From Spirogloea muscicola (Eukaryota > Streptophyta > Zygnematophyceae > Spirogloeales > Spirogloeaceae): DNA of 19,248 nt. Position numbers and translations under genes: made by a program. The stretch is from contig WELB01000020.1 of assembly GCA_009602725.1 (NCBI GenBank), forward strand, positions 271,733-290,980, in the 5' to 3' direction. Under the pieces are notes generated by a model, which worked only from the letters and a program-made list of their open reading frames with translations, ran no database searches and was not told where the DNA came from. Each line of letters starts with the position of its first letter. Position 1 is the first letter of the stretch. Positions 1 through 11,000 of the stretch are shown piece by piece.

Positions 1-1085
1 TGCTCGCCGCGCAAGGCGGTGAAGTAGGTCAAGCCATTTGGCGCCAAAGGCGCCGTGTACGTCGACGGCGAGTGGGATAAACTCGTCGCCTACCGGGTGA
101 TCCGAGTACTTGCGCTCCTTTGCACTCGCCTCTGCTTGAACTGTGTGTTGGCTTGAATTGGCCTCCCTTTTCATTTCATGCGCCCCGAGCGCCTTTCTTC
201 TTTGCGTCGGCCGCTTGGCGGACGGCGTAGCCCGCCTCCTCCGCCGAGCGTGTAGCGCTCCTGGAATCCAAGGAGTCCGTTGTGACGACGTCTGCAATGA
301 GCCGAGGCCCCCCGCCGAGCGCGCTAGCGACGAGATTGGCGCGCCGGGTGTGGAGGCGGCCGTCCGCCCCAGCAGTCAGAGGCATGATGCTGGAGTTCTC
401 CAGCGCCACAGTGTAACCAGCTTCGACAAATATGCCGAACATCGCGTTCCGGAGCAGGTCGTGTGTGCCGGTCCACTCCCCTCCCCGTGCGCATCGGAGC
501 ATATGAGCCGCCAGTGACGCCGCGTCCGGGCTGCGCTCGCCGCACTCGCATTGTTGTACTCCACCTAGGCATGGTGGGTGGAGGCCGAGTAGGCGGTGCA
601 CCGCCGTTCGGAATGCGTCGTCCGGCATCCGAAGCGATTCGTGGATCGGCAGAGCAGACAGCCAAGCAGCCGCCCCTGGTGAGGACGCCGAGAGCAGTCG
701 CCCCCGGAGGTCGGCTGGAGGCAAAAGCCCCAGCGCCGTGGAGAAAGACGCCGCATCTACCTCCGCCATGCAGCGAGCTTGGGCCCGCAGGTCGGCCGTG
801 CGCGCGAGGAGAGCGAACGGGACGGCCCGTGGCACCAGGGCGGGGTGATCCGCAAGCAGCTCATCCCGGGCTGAGCGGAGAGCCGTCTGGAATGGCAACG
901 TGCCAGTCTCCACGTCCGCGGCCGCCTGCTCCAGGACGCGACCCCCATGCCGGATGAAACGGTGGGCCACCGAAGCCGCAACCTGCGCCCGACTCCCCAG
1001 GTGTGCTGCCCGGCAGGCACGAGCCAGCGGACGGCAGCCCAGACCCCCTCGGCTCGAAGAAGAAGTGGCTCTCCCGATTGGGGCA
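1..1085 (-). mobile_element. Decayed LINE, 3' coding part with R2-type endonuclease domain (copy 1)
   Basis: The minus strand carries an open frame down to a TGA at 176-178. It encodes the C-terminal part of a non-LTR retrotransposon polyprotein. A zinc-knuckle-like CxC...HxxxxC cluster (CECGERSPDAASLAAHMLRC) is followed by HDLLRN, then RRANLV, IADVVTTDSLDS and a lysine-rich stretch. That order matches the restriction-like endonuclease of R2-type and related LINEs. The domain continues in another frame from about 130 down to position 1 (KERKYSDHPVGDEF, VDVHGAFG), so a frameshift lies near 130-230. The reverse transcriptase domain is missing, because the copy is 5'-truncated near 1085 where a dispersed repeat begins. 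The element runs off the left edge. It is not functional. The C-terminus of a similar copy lies at 18809-19248, also on the minus strand. The exact LINE clade cannot be set without the reverse transcriptase. Confidence 0.75.
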
Positions 1086-1265
1086 AGGGCTGTGAAAAGC
1101 CAGCCCGAAAAGAATTGACAAACGTTCGAAGGGGCCAAATGACGGTGGGGCCTAAAGCGCTAAGCAGCTACGAAGGGGGCCTGAAGATACTATGTCAGAA
1201 CGGGGGAAGAGGTAAAGAGAAGTGCGCGCCCATAGAGAAGAGGGGCTGGCCAAGCCAGCCCAAAG
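1085..1265. repeat. Dispersed repeat with GGGCTGGC palindrome, copy at left end
   Basis: This stretch shares blocks with 17330-17420, 17560-17640, 17725-17790 and 18648-18740. Shared blocks include a CTGTGAAAAGCC-like start, an agccagcccgaaaagaat-like block, an AAGCGCTAAG block near 1156 and GCGCCCATAGAGAAGAGGGG at 1225-1244. It contains a perfect hairpin at 1243-1261 (GGGCTGGC, loop CAA, GCCAGCCC), identical at 18691-18709. On the minus strand the right-hand copy follows the stop codon of LINE copy 2, so the repeat may be LINE 3'-untranslated sequence. That is an inference. Confidence 0.6.
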
Positions 1266-1299
1266 AGGCACCCAGACGAACTCCTGAAGTACGGCTAAA

Positions 1300-1900
1300 G
1301 CGTGGCCTGGGACCAAGCAGCTGCCTCGGGCCGGCGGGCCGGTTGACCGGGAAAGGACCCGCTAATCATCGGGCGCCCGACGGGTTGGCGGGCGGCGGGC
1401 GCGTTGACCAGCCGTCCTCTGCAGGATGGGCCGGAGCCGGGGCGCCTGGCGGATGCCCCACCAGGGCCGTCTCGCAGACGCGTGGGACGGCCCGGCCTCG
1501 TCGGGCCGAGCCCGCAGAGGATGCCCGGCACGTGCTCGGGCGGCGGCTATGGCGGCCCTTCCACCTGGGGGGGCCGAGAGCCCCCGGCTATGGCGCCGGA
1601 GCGGCTATGGAGGGGCCCCCCTCGCTAGCCATGGCGCCCGCTCCCTCCGCTCCGCCAGGAGAGTCCTGCAGGCCAGCGCCGCCGCCAGCTCCGGAGGCCC
1701 GTCGCCGCCGCCGCCGCCGCCGCCGCCGCCGAAGNTCGAGCCGGCCGCAGCGAGCCGGCTGTCAAGGGAGCGCTGGCGCCCCTCGCCGCCACATGAGGGC
1801 GCGCCACGGGCCGATCGAGGCGGCTCCGGCGGCGCTCTCGCGGCGGCCGCGCGCTGGAGAGCTCTAGCGAGCGTGATGCGGGGGGCCGCCTAGCGCCGGC
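1300..1900. other. GC-rich stretch with no gene seen
   Basis: The stretch is dominated by GGCCGG, GGGCCG and GGCGCC words with many short inverted repeats. Open frames exist on both strands, but their composition follows the base bias and none resembles a known protein. It may include the promoter and 5'-untranslated region of the kinase gene. No TATA box stands out. Confidence 0.4.
1703..1735. repeat. CCG trinucleotide microsatellite ending at an N
   Basis: About 29 bp of uninterrupted CCG/GCC repeat at 1703-1731 is followed by GAAG and an ambiguous base at 1735. The N next to a simple repeat suggests an unresolved assembly point, so the local length may be wrong. Confidence 0.85.
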
Positions 1901-1912
1901 GAGGCTCGGACG

Positions 1913-1981
1913 ATGATGGCTCTGTCGCTAGCCCGAGCTCGGCCTCTGCAGGGCAGGCGCGTGCGGCCTGCCGTCGCATGA
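1913..1981 (+). promoter_or_regulatory. Candidate upstream ORF overlapping the kinase gene start
   Basis: Two consecutive ATGs at 1913 and 1916 open a short frame of 22 codons that stops at the TGA at 1979-1981. That stop overlaps the proposed main start, since ATGATG occupies 1978-1983. A ribosome ending the short frame would stand on the main start. If the transcript starts upstream of 1913, this could tune translation of the receptor. The transcript start is unknown, so this is an inference from the overlap alone. Confidence 0.35.
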
Positions 1982-2065
1982 TGCGGGCCGGGCGGCTCGC
2001 GTCCTCCCTTGCCCTCGGCGCTCTCTTCGTGCTCCTTACGAGCAGCCCCGTCGCGCCTGGCCATG
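1978..2065 (+). other. Candidate exon 1: signal peptide
   Basis: ATGATG at 1978-1983 opens a frame beginning [11 protein letters not shown] hydrophobic core [10 protein letters not shown] follows, then a polar end (TSSPVAPGH), which is a textbook secretory signal peptide. It runs into a strong donor, G|GTGAGC, at 2066 (phase 1). This is the only good signal peptide upstream of the ectodomain. Membership in the kinase gene rests on position and on phase agreement with the acceptor at 2659, which was chosen by hand, so transcript evidence is lacking. Confidence 0.5.
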
Positions 2066-5000
2066 GTGAGCCTGTGCGGCCAACCCTGGGCAGTGGACTT
2101 CGCACGCTCACGCTGGACGCCCTAGCCTCCCGGATTGAGTTTATTTCTTGTTCCTAGGCTCCGTTAGCACCAGCTCTTGAGCCGGTGATAGTTACCTAAG
2201 GTAGCAACGAGCAGGCTGGGGTAGGCTCAGCGCGAATAGCAGCACGAGGAGCGCTGACCTGCTGGGAGTACGAAAGACCTTGCTGACCCTCACTCTCAAA
2301 ATTGAGGACGGTGGCTGCTGATCGGCGGCAGGGCTGAGCTGGTGTGTCGTCGGTGTCGATGGAATTAAGGAATGCATGGAGACCCTTCGGCACTTGAAGG
2401 GGACTGCGGCAGGGACTACCTGGAGCTGGTGATGTTACGGGACATACCCTCATCACTCTGCTCGAAGTCCTGCTGGATAGCCGGCCAATTGTCTTGCTAT
2501 GACACGAATAACTATATTTCCTGAAGGAGAAGGTAGCAGTACAAGGTCGCATGCAGACCTTGAGGAGCCTATTATCAATATTCTTGCATAGGTCAACAGT
2601 GGTGCACGTATGGCCTTGCTCTTATTTGAAGAGCTTGTCCGGAATTTCACTGCTCATAGCCTTCACCTACTCGACATACTGCTACTTCTCAATGCTGACG
2701 ACCTTCAACGTTCTTGCGATTAGCACCACGAAGGCGACATTTGGTGACTGTGAGGTCGCGCTCAAGAATGGAGACGCTCACCTGGCCATGCTGGAAGGCC
2801 GCACGATTTCAGGGAGTTCTCTCGAGAGGGATCCAGTGACGGGTTGGCTACTGGACGGTGTTGTCCATGTTCGGCCAATCTCAGATACAGGTCTTGTCCG
2901 GGGGCTCTTTCTCGACTTTCTACACAGCAGCGCCTCATTGACCGCCCAGGAGGTCATGCACAAGGAGGAGCAGCAGCTTGTCATGGGCGTTGTAGCACCA
3001 AACGCCGAGTGCCTTCAGCAAGTCAGACAAGAGGATTTTCTGGGTCTAAGCCTGCGGCTGCACGAATGCACACAACTTCAGTGCCTGGAAAGCGACGTGA
3101 TTAATGTGACTGCAATCAGGCTCACTCGGGCAAGTCTGCAGGAGGCTGTGGGACAGCACAGCCTTACCATATTGCCAGCTCAATTCAGGCACATCCCGTC
3201 CCCTTTATGTTTTGGCTCTGTGAGGCACTTGTGCACATGGTGCTTAGCTGGGGCGTTGTGTGATGAAGTCTGATTCTTGCGGACCACAAGATGCTTAAGG
3301 GAGGTCAATTGCGGCAGAGAATCCAGTAGTCAGATCCATCACGTGTCATTGCGCATGTTTCATTGCGCATTTTTTGTCCAAAATAACACCTCCATGCACT
3401 TTTTCTGCACACGTGCAGCCTGTTGTGCGGTGACAAGAGCTGCACTGAGCTAGTCCCATCGTCACCGTGCTGGTAAGCATCTATCAGCCTACTGGAGAGA
3501 AGAAGCTGCATCCTGGTTGTACTTGTCAGGTCTGCTTGCACAGGTTGGGTCGTGTCTTCACTGAAGAGCGGAAACAATGAGCCCGTACTATCTGCAATTT
3601 GCTGCAGGTACTTTTCTGGGACTACAAGAGCTGCTTTAGTGCACAAGGATGTCAAGCCTGCAGACCTTATTGCTGTCATCAGAGCTCTGCAGTTCCTCAT
3701 AGGAATCAGGTCCTCTCAACCAGATTCAACAGTGATGTCACTATCTCGTAAGACTTCAAGACCACAGGCACGGCTGGAGAATAGAGCTGCACAGTTCCAA
3801 AGGAGGATCTTTGGAGCGTCGGCAGCTGATGCAGTGGTGTCAGGGCCAGCATTCTCAGGATCTGTCATCAGCGAGGAAGCTGCTCAGGAGAACCACCGTC
3901 TCTTAGTAGACGCCGTAGTACCAGCAAGCATGCCTACTGCCCTCCAGGTCCCCAGCATCCCAGGCCCCTCCGGGCTGCAGAGTCCGGGCCTCACTGGACC
4001 CTCCGTGCCTGCGCCACCAGTCTTGCCACCTCTCCTCCCTCCTCCGACTTCTATCCCAGCACCTGACGGAGCCCCATTGACACCTGTGGCCTCCCCTCCA
4101 CCCCCGTCCCCGCCTCCGCCCTTTCCACCCCCTTCACCACCTCCACTGCCACCCCCACCCCAGCCTCCACCACCGCCTCCACTATCTCCTCCTCCCATGC
4201 CTCCCCAGCTCAGTCCTCCTCCATCGCCTCCTCCGCCACAGGCGTCTCCTCCACCTTCTCCACCTAGCAGCCCAACTGTGCTGCAGTCAACTCCTACCCC
4301 TCCCCATGTCCCTCCTCACTCTTTCCCCCCCCCCACCCTGCTCCAGCGCCGTCCACCCTCACTCTCAAACCCCCCTCCTCGGAGGCTGCTCTTTGCCCCT
4401 CCCCCTCCTCCTGACCCACCCGTCCCTTCGCCGTTGCCGGACTCAAGTCCACCTCCTCCGCTGGCCGCTTCGCCCCCAATGGATCAGTCCCCAGTGCCTT
4501 CACCTCCCTCTCTCCCATCATTGCCCCCTTCCACTCCAGCACTCCCCCCGGTGCTGTCACCAACCAACTCATCTGGTCAATCACCACCGCTTGCCATTTT
4601 CCCACCTCCAGTAGCCACTTCTCCTCCGCCGCCGGTGGCTCTTGCTCCTCCTCTCAACAGTGTTTCGCCACCTCCGCCCCTTCCTCTGCCTCCACCTCCC
4701 AGGACCATCTCTCAACCACCTTATCCCCCGATCTCAAAGCTGCAGGTCCCCCCTCCGCCTCCACCTCCCGTCTTCATGCCTCAAGGTCCACCCCCTCCGT
4801 TTCCACCCAGTCCCCTCGTTACTCCCGCACCCAGCACAAAGCGGAGCCCACCAACTCCTCCAGCGGCAAAGAGGGCACCACCTGCTGGCACGCCTCACAT
4901 TCCACCTCCAGTGATCCCCTCTCCTTTGCCACCACCTACTACCGCCGTCTCACCTCCCCCACCTGACGGTCTAGTGCCACCACCACCTGACATCGTTTTT

Positions 5001-8000
5001 CCACCCGTCCAATCTCCAAGCAATTTCCCTCCGCCAGTCGTTGCCAGCCCTCATCCCCCCAATGCCAGCCCTCCTCCCCCCGGTGCCAGTCCTCCCCTCC
5101 CTAGTGCCGGCTCTCCAGCCCCTGATATCAGCCCTCCTGCCCCTGACGCCAGTCCTCCTCCCCCTGATGCCAGCCCTCCTCTTCCTGATGCCAGCCCTCC
5201 TCTTGCTGATGCCAGCCCTCCACCCCCTGGTCCTCCTCCCCCTCTTGCCAGCTCTCCTACCCCTGCCACCAGCCCTCCTGCCCCTGATGCCACGCCTCCT
5301 CCTCCTGATGCCAGCCCTCCTGTTGCCAGTCCTTTGCCCGATGCTAGCTTCCCTCCCCCTCCCCCACCTCCATTTGTTGACAGCCCCCCTTCACGTCCTC
5401 CCCCTGTTAACCTCAGCATTCCAACGCCGCCACGACCTCCTCCATCGCCTCCCATGCCACCTGCACCCGCCCCCTTGCTGGCACCAAGCAATAGCAGCAA
5501 TACCCCTTCATTGCCACCTCCCACCGAAGCCCCCCCTCCAGCAAGTGGCCCTGTTCTACCACCTCCTCTTGAAACGCCACCTCCTGGTGTTCGTTCTCCA
5601 AGACCTCCTCTGCTCCCTCCGCGAAAGCCGCCGCTGCCACCCTCTCCTGTGCTCGCTGTACCTCCTGCAAGCGCCCCGGTTCAGCAGCCCCCAGGCATGC
5701 ACACACACCATCTGCTATTTTTGTACATGTAACTACATCAGTTCTCCTCCTGCTACCTTCCAAGAAGCATGTAGTGTTCTTCTGTAGGTGGTTGTGAGTA
5801 ACAATCGCTTGTGTAATGCTGTTTCTGCTGCTAGCAGTGAGAGATGTGATGCTGTTGCACCCTTTGATCATTAGGCGTGCCTCCTTTGAAGCAATATGTT
5901 GCCATATCCTTGAAGCAATATGTTGCCATGATGTTCAGCTGCACCTGTGATACCGTCGGTCTCTCCACCCATTCAGCTCGCGAGCCCACCACCCCGCAGA
6001 AGGCCAGGTGGAGCAACCATTCTTCTATAACACTTGCTGACTGCTATTTGACTTCCTTTGTGCAAAGAACATGTTTGCCTGGACTTATTGGAGCCCATTT
6101 AAGTGATGGTTTTCCAGTGCCTTCAGTGCCTAGTACTTTCTTCCTACATCCTAGAATATTTGAGAATGTTCAATCGGCTCCAGCTGATTCGGACTTGCCA
6201 GCATCTAAATTGCCGCTGAAATGCACCTTCTCAGCTCTGAGATACTTGATGAGAGGGTGCTGTGAAATCTGGATGAGGGTGCCTGGTGCCTTGGTTGATG
6301 GGTGCCTTGGTTGATGGTCATGCCCTTGCCTTTGCACATCTGCAGGGGTAGGACTGCCACGGCCTCCCTCACCTCCCCATGCCAATGTTGGGGCACCAAC
6401 ACCACAACCAGCTGTGGCACGACCGCCGCCACCGCTGCCGCCGGTACCCTCCATGATACCCCCTCCCTCGGGAAAGGCCACCCCCCCCAGACGGCCTGCG
6501 CCACCACGCCCTCCGGGTGCTGCAAGCCCTGCTGAGAGCCCCACGTCTCCTCTTCTACCAAGCAGCCCCCTAGGAGTGCTCGCGCCACCCCCTCCTCCAA
6601 GTGGGATGCATGCCAGGATCCCGCCGCCAGCTGAGCAGGCACCTGCACCAATGGCACAAGCACCTCCTCCCTCTGGAAGCTCCTCCACCTCGCCACCTCC
6701 GCATCGGGGCAGAAATTCACCGCCGCTGTCATCTGTCCCTCCCACCAGCTCTCCTTTGCCTCCTTCTGTGACGGCACCAACTGGCGCTCCAGTGATACAG
6801 TTGCCTCCTCCACCGTTCACTGCACTAAACCCCACGGCCCCACCACCTGCCGCGGTTTCGCCCTTGCCTTCCACTCCCGTTGTCTTTCCATCGCCAGCTG
6901 TGCTACCCCCTCCATCTCCTCACCGACCCCGACCACCTAAGCAACCACCCTTGCCTCCAGCAACACCAATGCTTGTAGCCAGCCCTCCTCCACATGTACC
7001 CCCACCTCCTACCAACTTGCCTCCGCCTGTGCCAGTAGCCAGCCCCCAATCACCTGTGAATTCCCCACCTCCTCCCATTCTATTACTAGTGCCTCCACCA
7101 ACAACGCTGGCCCTATCACCTCCGCCCATCACTTTAGTTGCAGTGCCCCCGCCTCCCGTGGTGGTATTGCCGCCACCTCCACCAAATGCTAGAAGTACGG
7201 ACCAACCTCTACCAACCTTAACCCTTATGATGAATGTTCGTGATCCTGTATCATGGCTATCTCATGCACACATGTTTTCAGTGAAGCAATATGCCATTTG
7301 TGACATTGTCGCAGGAATCAGTTGTATCCCAAATGTTTGAAAAATCTCATCAACCTATTCTCGTAAACTGCAACAGCAGCTAGGGTCACACGTTGTACAC
7401 CACTTAGTTCCTGCAAGAGAGACATTTCATGAAAGTTTGGCTTTGTTTATCAAGAACTTACTTAGTGCCCAGCTCAAATCGTGGCATAAGCCTGTACTGA
7501 CCTCCTTTCTCATTTGCAACTTTTCCTGTGCAGATTGTATATGCCCCATTGGGAGCATTGTGGCTCCTAGCCACTCCTTGTCCGACCCTTGTGTTTGTGC
7601 TTTACCAATGCAAGTCTTCCTCAAGCAGGCCTTCTTATCATCGAGCAGATCGGACTTGATCTCTTATGTGACAAACTTCACCACAGAGCTCGCCAAGGGT
7701 CTCTCCCTCCGCATGGACCAAGTTGTGGTGAGCCTGCGTAAGATTAGCCATGTCTGATTGTTGAAGTTGTGAGATTGTTTGATAAGTGGAGATTTATTGA
7801 GGGGTTTCACTGATCCGAGATTTCTTGAGTTGTGCAGACCCAGCAGCTTTTTGTAGATACAGGATCCAACGACAGTATCAATGGTGTGGCAGTGACAACA
7901 TATGATATCAATGCCTGGTTGCTACCTGTGGAGCGCACTGAGCTGAATTCTAGCGAGGTTGCACGAATAAGGATGCAGATAGAAGGGCATCTTGTTAAGT

Positions 8001-11000
8001 TTGACCCGACTATGTTTCCTGGAGCGTATGAGATCATATACATTCTGGACCCTGGCAAGCACTTTACAGCCAACCGCAGCCGTCCTTGCACATGTGTACT
8101 GTAGCGTGTTTCCTGCACGTTGCACCAGTCACTTTACATTATATGATCATGCTTAGGTGCAGCTTGATTTAATGCTAAGCTATGTACTTTCTGGCTGTCA
8201 GGACAAAAGCCCCCATCATCGCCTCCACCTATCCTTGCCATAAGCACCCCTGGAAGCACCAATCCTCCCAGTAAGGATCCTGCGGCTGGGAAGGGCCAGG
8301 GAGGTGGCTTCTCCCCAGCGCTTATTGCGTTGGTGGTCATCCTTCCCCTGGGCTTCTTGTGTTTAGCTGGCGCTTTGTTATGGTGGTTGTACAACAAGCG
8401 CAGGAGGAAGCAACAGCAAGTTGCGGCAAGCCATGCTACCGAAGCCTCTCCTTCATCCAAGCATACAGGTGTGCTTGTGGGCATTGTAGATTGTTTTGAG
8501 TGCATGTGCAACTCCCTATAAGAGCAGTGCAGCTTCACCCTTTCCTGTAACAAAATATGGTCTTACCTTAGACATATAAGTAAAAAGTATACGATGCAAG
8601 TGTAGGCCATTGTCGTGGTCGTGCATCATCTGCCGTGACCTGTCTGCCATAGGAAAGTTTCCTTGGCCATCTTGGGTGTCAGCAGGCACCTGCTTGAGCA
8701 TAGCTACAGAACACTGACATGGACTCCTCCCTTACCATACAGGTCCTCCAGAAGAGAGCCCCTTTGCAGCAAATGGCTCCGCCACAAATTCTGCAACGTT
8801 GTCGCTGGCCACTTTGCAGTCCTTCTCGGGAAATGCTAGAGTATTCTCTGCAGCTGAGCTTGAGAAGGCCACAGACAGTTTCCATCCTGACAACATCCTT
8901 GGACAGGGAGGTTTTGGCAAAGTGTACTGTGGAGTCCTTGAGGATAGAACTGAGATAGCGGTCAAGGTAAGCAATGCTAGCATTGAGGATGGAGTAGAAT
9001 TGGCTTGCAGCTGATATCTCTGAACTTCAGCTCTGTGCACTCCTTAACAGTCTTGCAGCTGCTTTATGATTTATAAGTGTTCGTGATAACTCTAAACACA
9101 AATTTTAGGCTGAGTGAGCTCACTTCCATCCTGACCATGCAAAGGTCTTGATTCTGCCGACTGTTGTCCTTGGCCGCAATCACGGTGCAGGTGCTCTTAA
9201 GAGGCGACAATCATGGTGCCAAGGAGTTCGTTGCGGAGGTTGAGATGTTGTCTTGCCTCCATCACCGAAATCTGGTGGCTCTGCTAGGCATTTGCATTGA
9301 GGCATCGTACAGATGCCTTGTGTATGAGCTTGTTCCTAATGGCTCAGTGGAGTCCCACCTGCACGGTAAGGGCTTGCGGCTTGCGCCCTAAGATACCATT
9401 GATAATATCTTATCTGGGCTAGTCTCATGTGTGATGTGACCTAATTTGCATTCTCCATGGCTGCAATTTGAGAGCTTTTTTGATAGGACGGAGAGACTGC
9501 ATTGCTCTTGTACTTTGCTGTATCGCAAAGAAGCAGCAGCCCTGAGGTGCTTGTGCAAGATTTATATTTATTCCGGTGGCGCTGTCAGGTGTGGACAAGG
9601 GGAGGTGGCCATTGACATGGGCCAATCGTTTGAAGATTGCCTTGGGATCTGCTCGGGGTTTGGCATATCTTCACGAGGACTCAAATCCTAGAGTTATTCA
9701 CCGTGATTTCAAGGCATCAAATATACTATTAGAGCACGACTGCACTCCAAAGGTGTCAGATTTTGGGTTGGCGAAAGCGGCTGTCGATGGAGAGCAGAAT
9801 GTGCATGTCACAACAAGAGTCATGGGTACATTTGGGTATGCAGAGCGCCTCCTGTCGCTGCATTCCTTAGATAGTAGCATTTTATTGTCAAAATTGCATG
9901 TCACTTGAATAACATTGTTGCACAGGGAGCTCTGCTGGGTGTATATAAGATCAAGCTACTCCTAATAGTCGGCTCCTCCCTTGGCCGTGAGACAGCCGGG
10001 AGTTTTGCGACTGGTCTCAATTTGTGCTTCGAACGTGATTGTTCTGGCTTTGTTTTGGGCACAGGTATGTGGCCCCTGAATATGCCATGACGGGGCATTT
10101 GCTGGTCAAGTCGGACGTATACAGTTATGGGGTTGTTCTTCTGGAGCTTTTGACCGGGCGCAGGCCTGTGGACATGAGTCAACCGGAGGGTCAGCAAAAT
10201 CTTGTGGCCTGGGCCAGGCCACTCCTCACCAGGTCCCTTCTCCTCTTTACCACAAGCGCAGGCCTCACTTCCACTCTTGTCTTGTGTTCTTGTAACTTTT
10301 ATTTCACTTAATTGCACATGATTGGACATGGTGGGGCTGGTATTTACTTGACAGCGGGTCATGGCGTGCAATGCTCCTTATGGAGTCTCGCTCACATTTC
10401 AATCTGCTGTGAATGTCAAGCAAACTCGTTCATCTCACTGACTGTTGTTGCATGAGATTGCCTTTGGCAGCTCCGAGGCTTTGGATCGCTTGGTTGATCC
10501 CACCCTGCGTGGGAGTTATGCCCACGATGACATGGCTCGGGTGGCAGCCATTGCTGCAATGTGTGTAAACCCCGAGGTCACACACAGACCTTTCATGGGG
10601 GAAGTTGTACAGGCACTAAAGCTCGTCTGTACTGATAGCGATGAGGATGATGTTACCTACAGCCAGCCATTCAGGTCGGTGTTATGGTATCACTGTCTGT
10701 TAGTCTTGCTGTTCTGCCTCAAGCATCCCTATCCACCTATCCAATGAGCAGCTCAAAAGATTGACCCTTCCTTCTTAGCAGTGAAGCAGCTCCATTATCA
10801 TGTCATGTCACTAATGACCATGCTATGCTCATGAAGAGAATGCACTTCTTGAAATATTCTGAAGAACCGGCAGCAACACATCATTGGGCTGAATCAGGTG
10901 GCAACCTCTACTGCCTTTCTTTATCTGATAACGTGCATCATTGATATTACTCTTGCAGCCCTTCAAACAGGAGGTACCAGGATCTGCAGGATCTCACAGA

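Noticed and set aside
2334-2450. An extra exon between exons 1 and 2 of the receptor (frame beginning [11 protein letters not shown])
   Set aside because: It is open in the right phase for about 40 codons but has no convincing donor, and it is not needed for phase agreement. It remains possible.
3552-5732. A stand-alone pherophorin or extensin gene ending at 5732
   Set aside because: Proline density stops at 5694 and resumes in phase at 6346, and the kinase exons follow in order. It fits better as an exon of the receptor.
3884-6874. Long minus-strand frames encoding glycine-rich proteins opposite the proline-rich exons
   Set aside because: They are complements of CCN-rich codons (Pro on plus gives Gly on minus). 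They have no independent signals and no domain.
7195-7340. Continuation of exon 5 to the stop at 7340
   Set aside because: Proline content and codon character are lost after 7194, and the ALE2-type exons downstream need a splice in phase 1.
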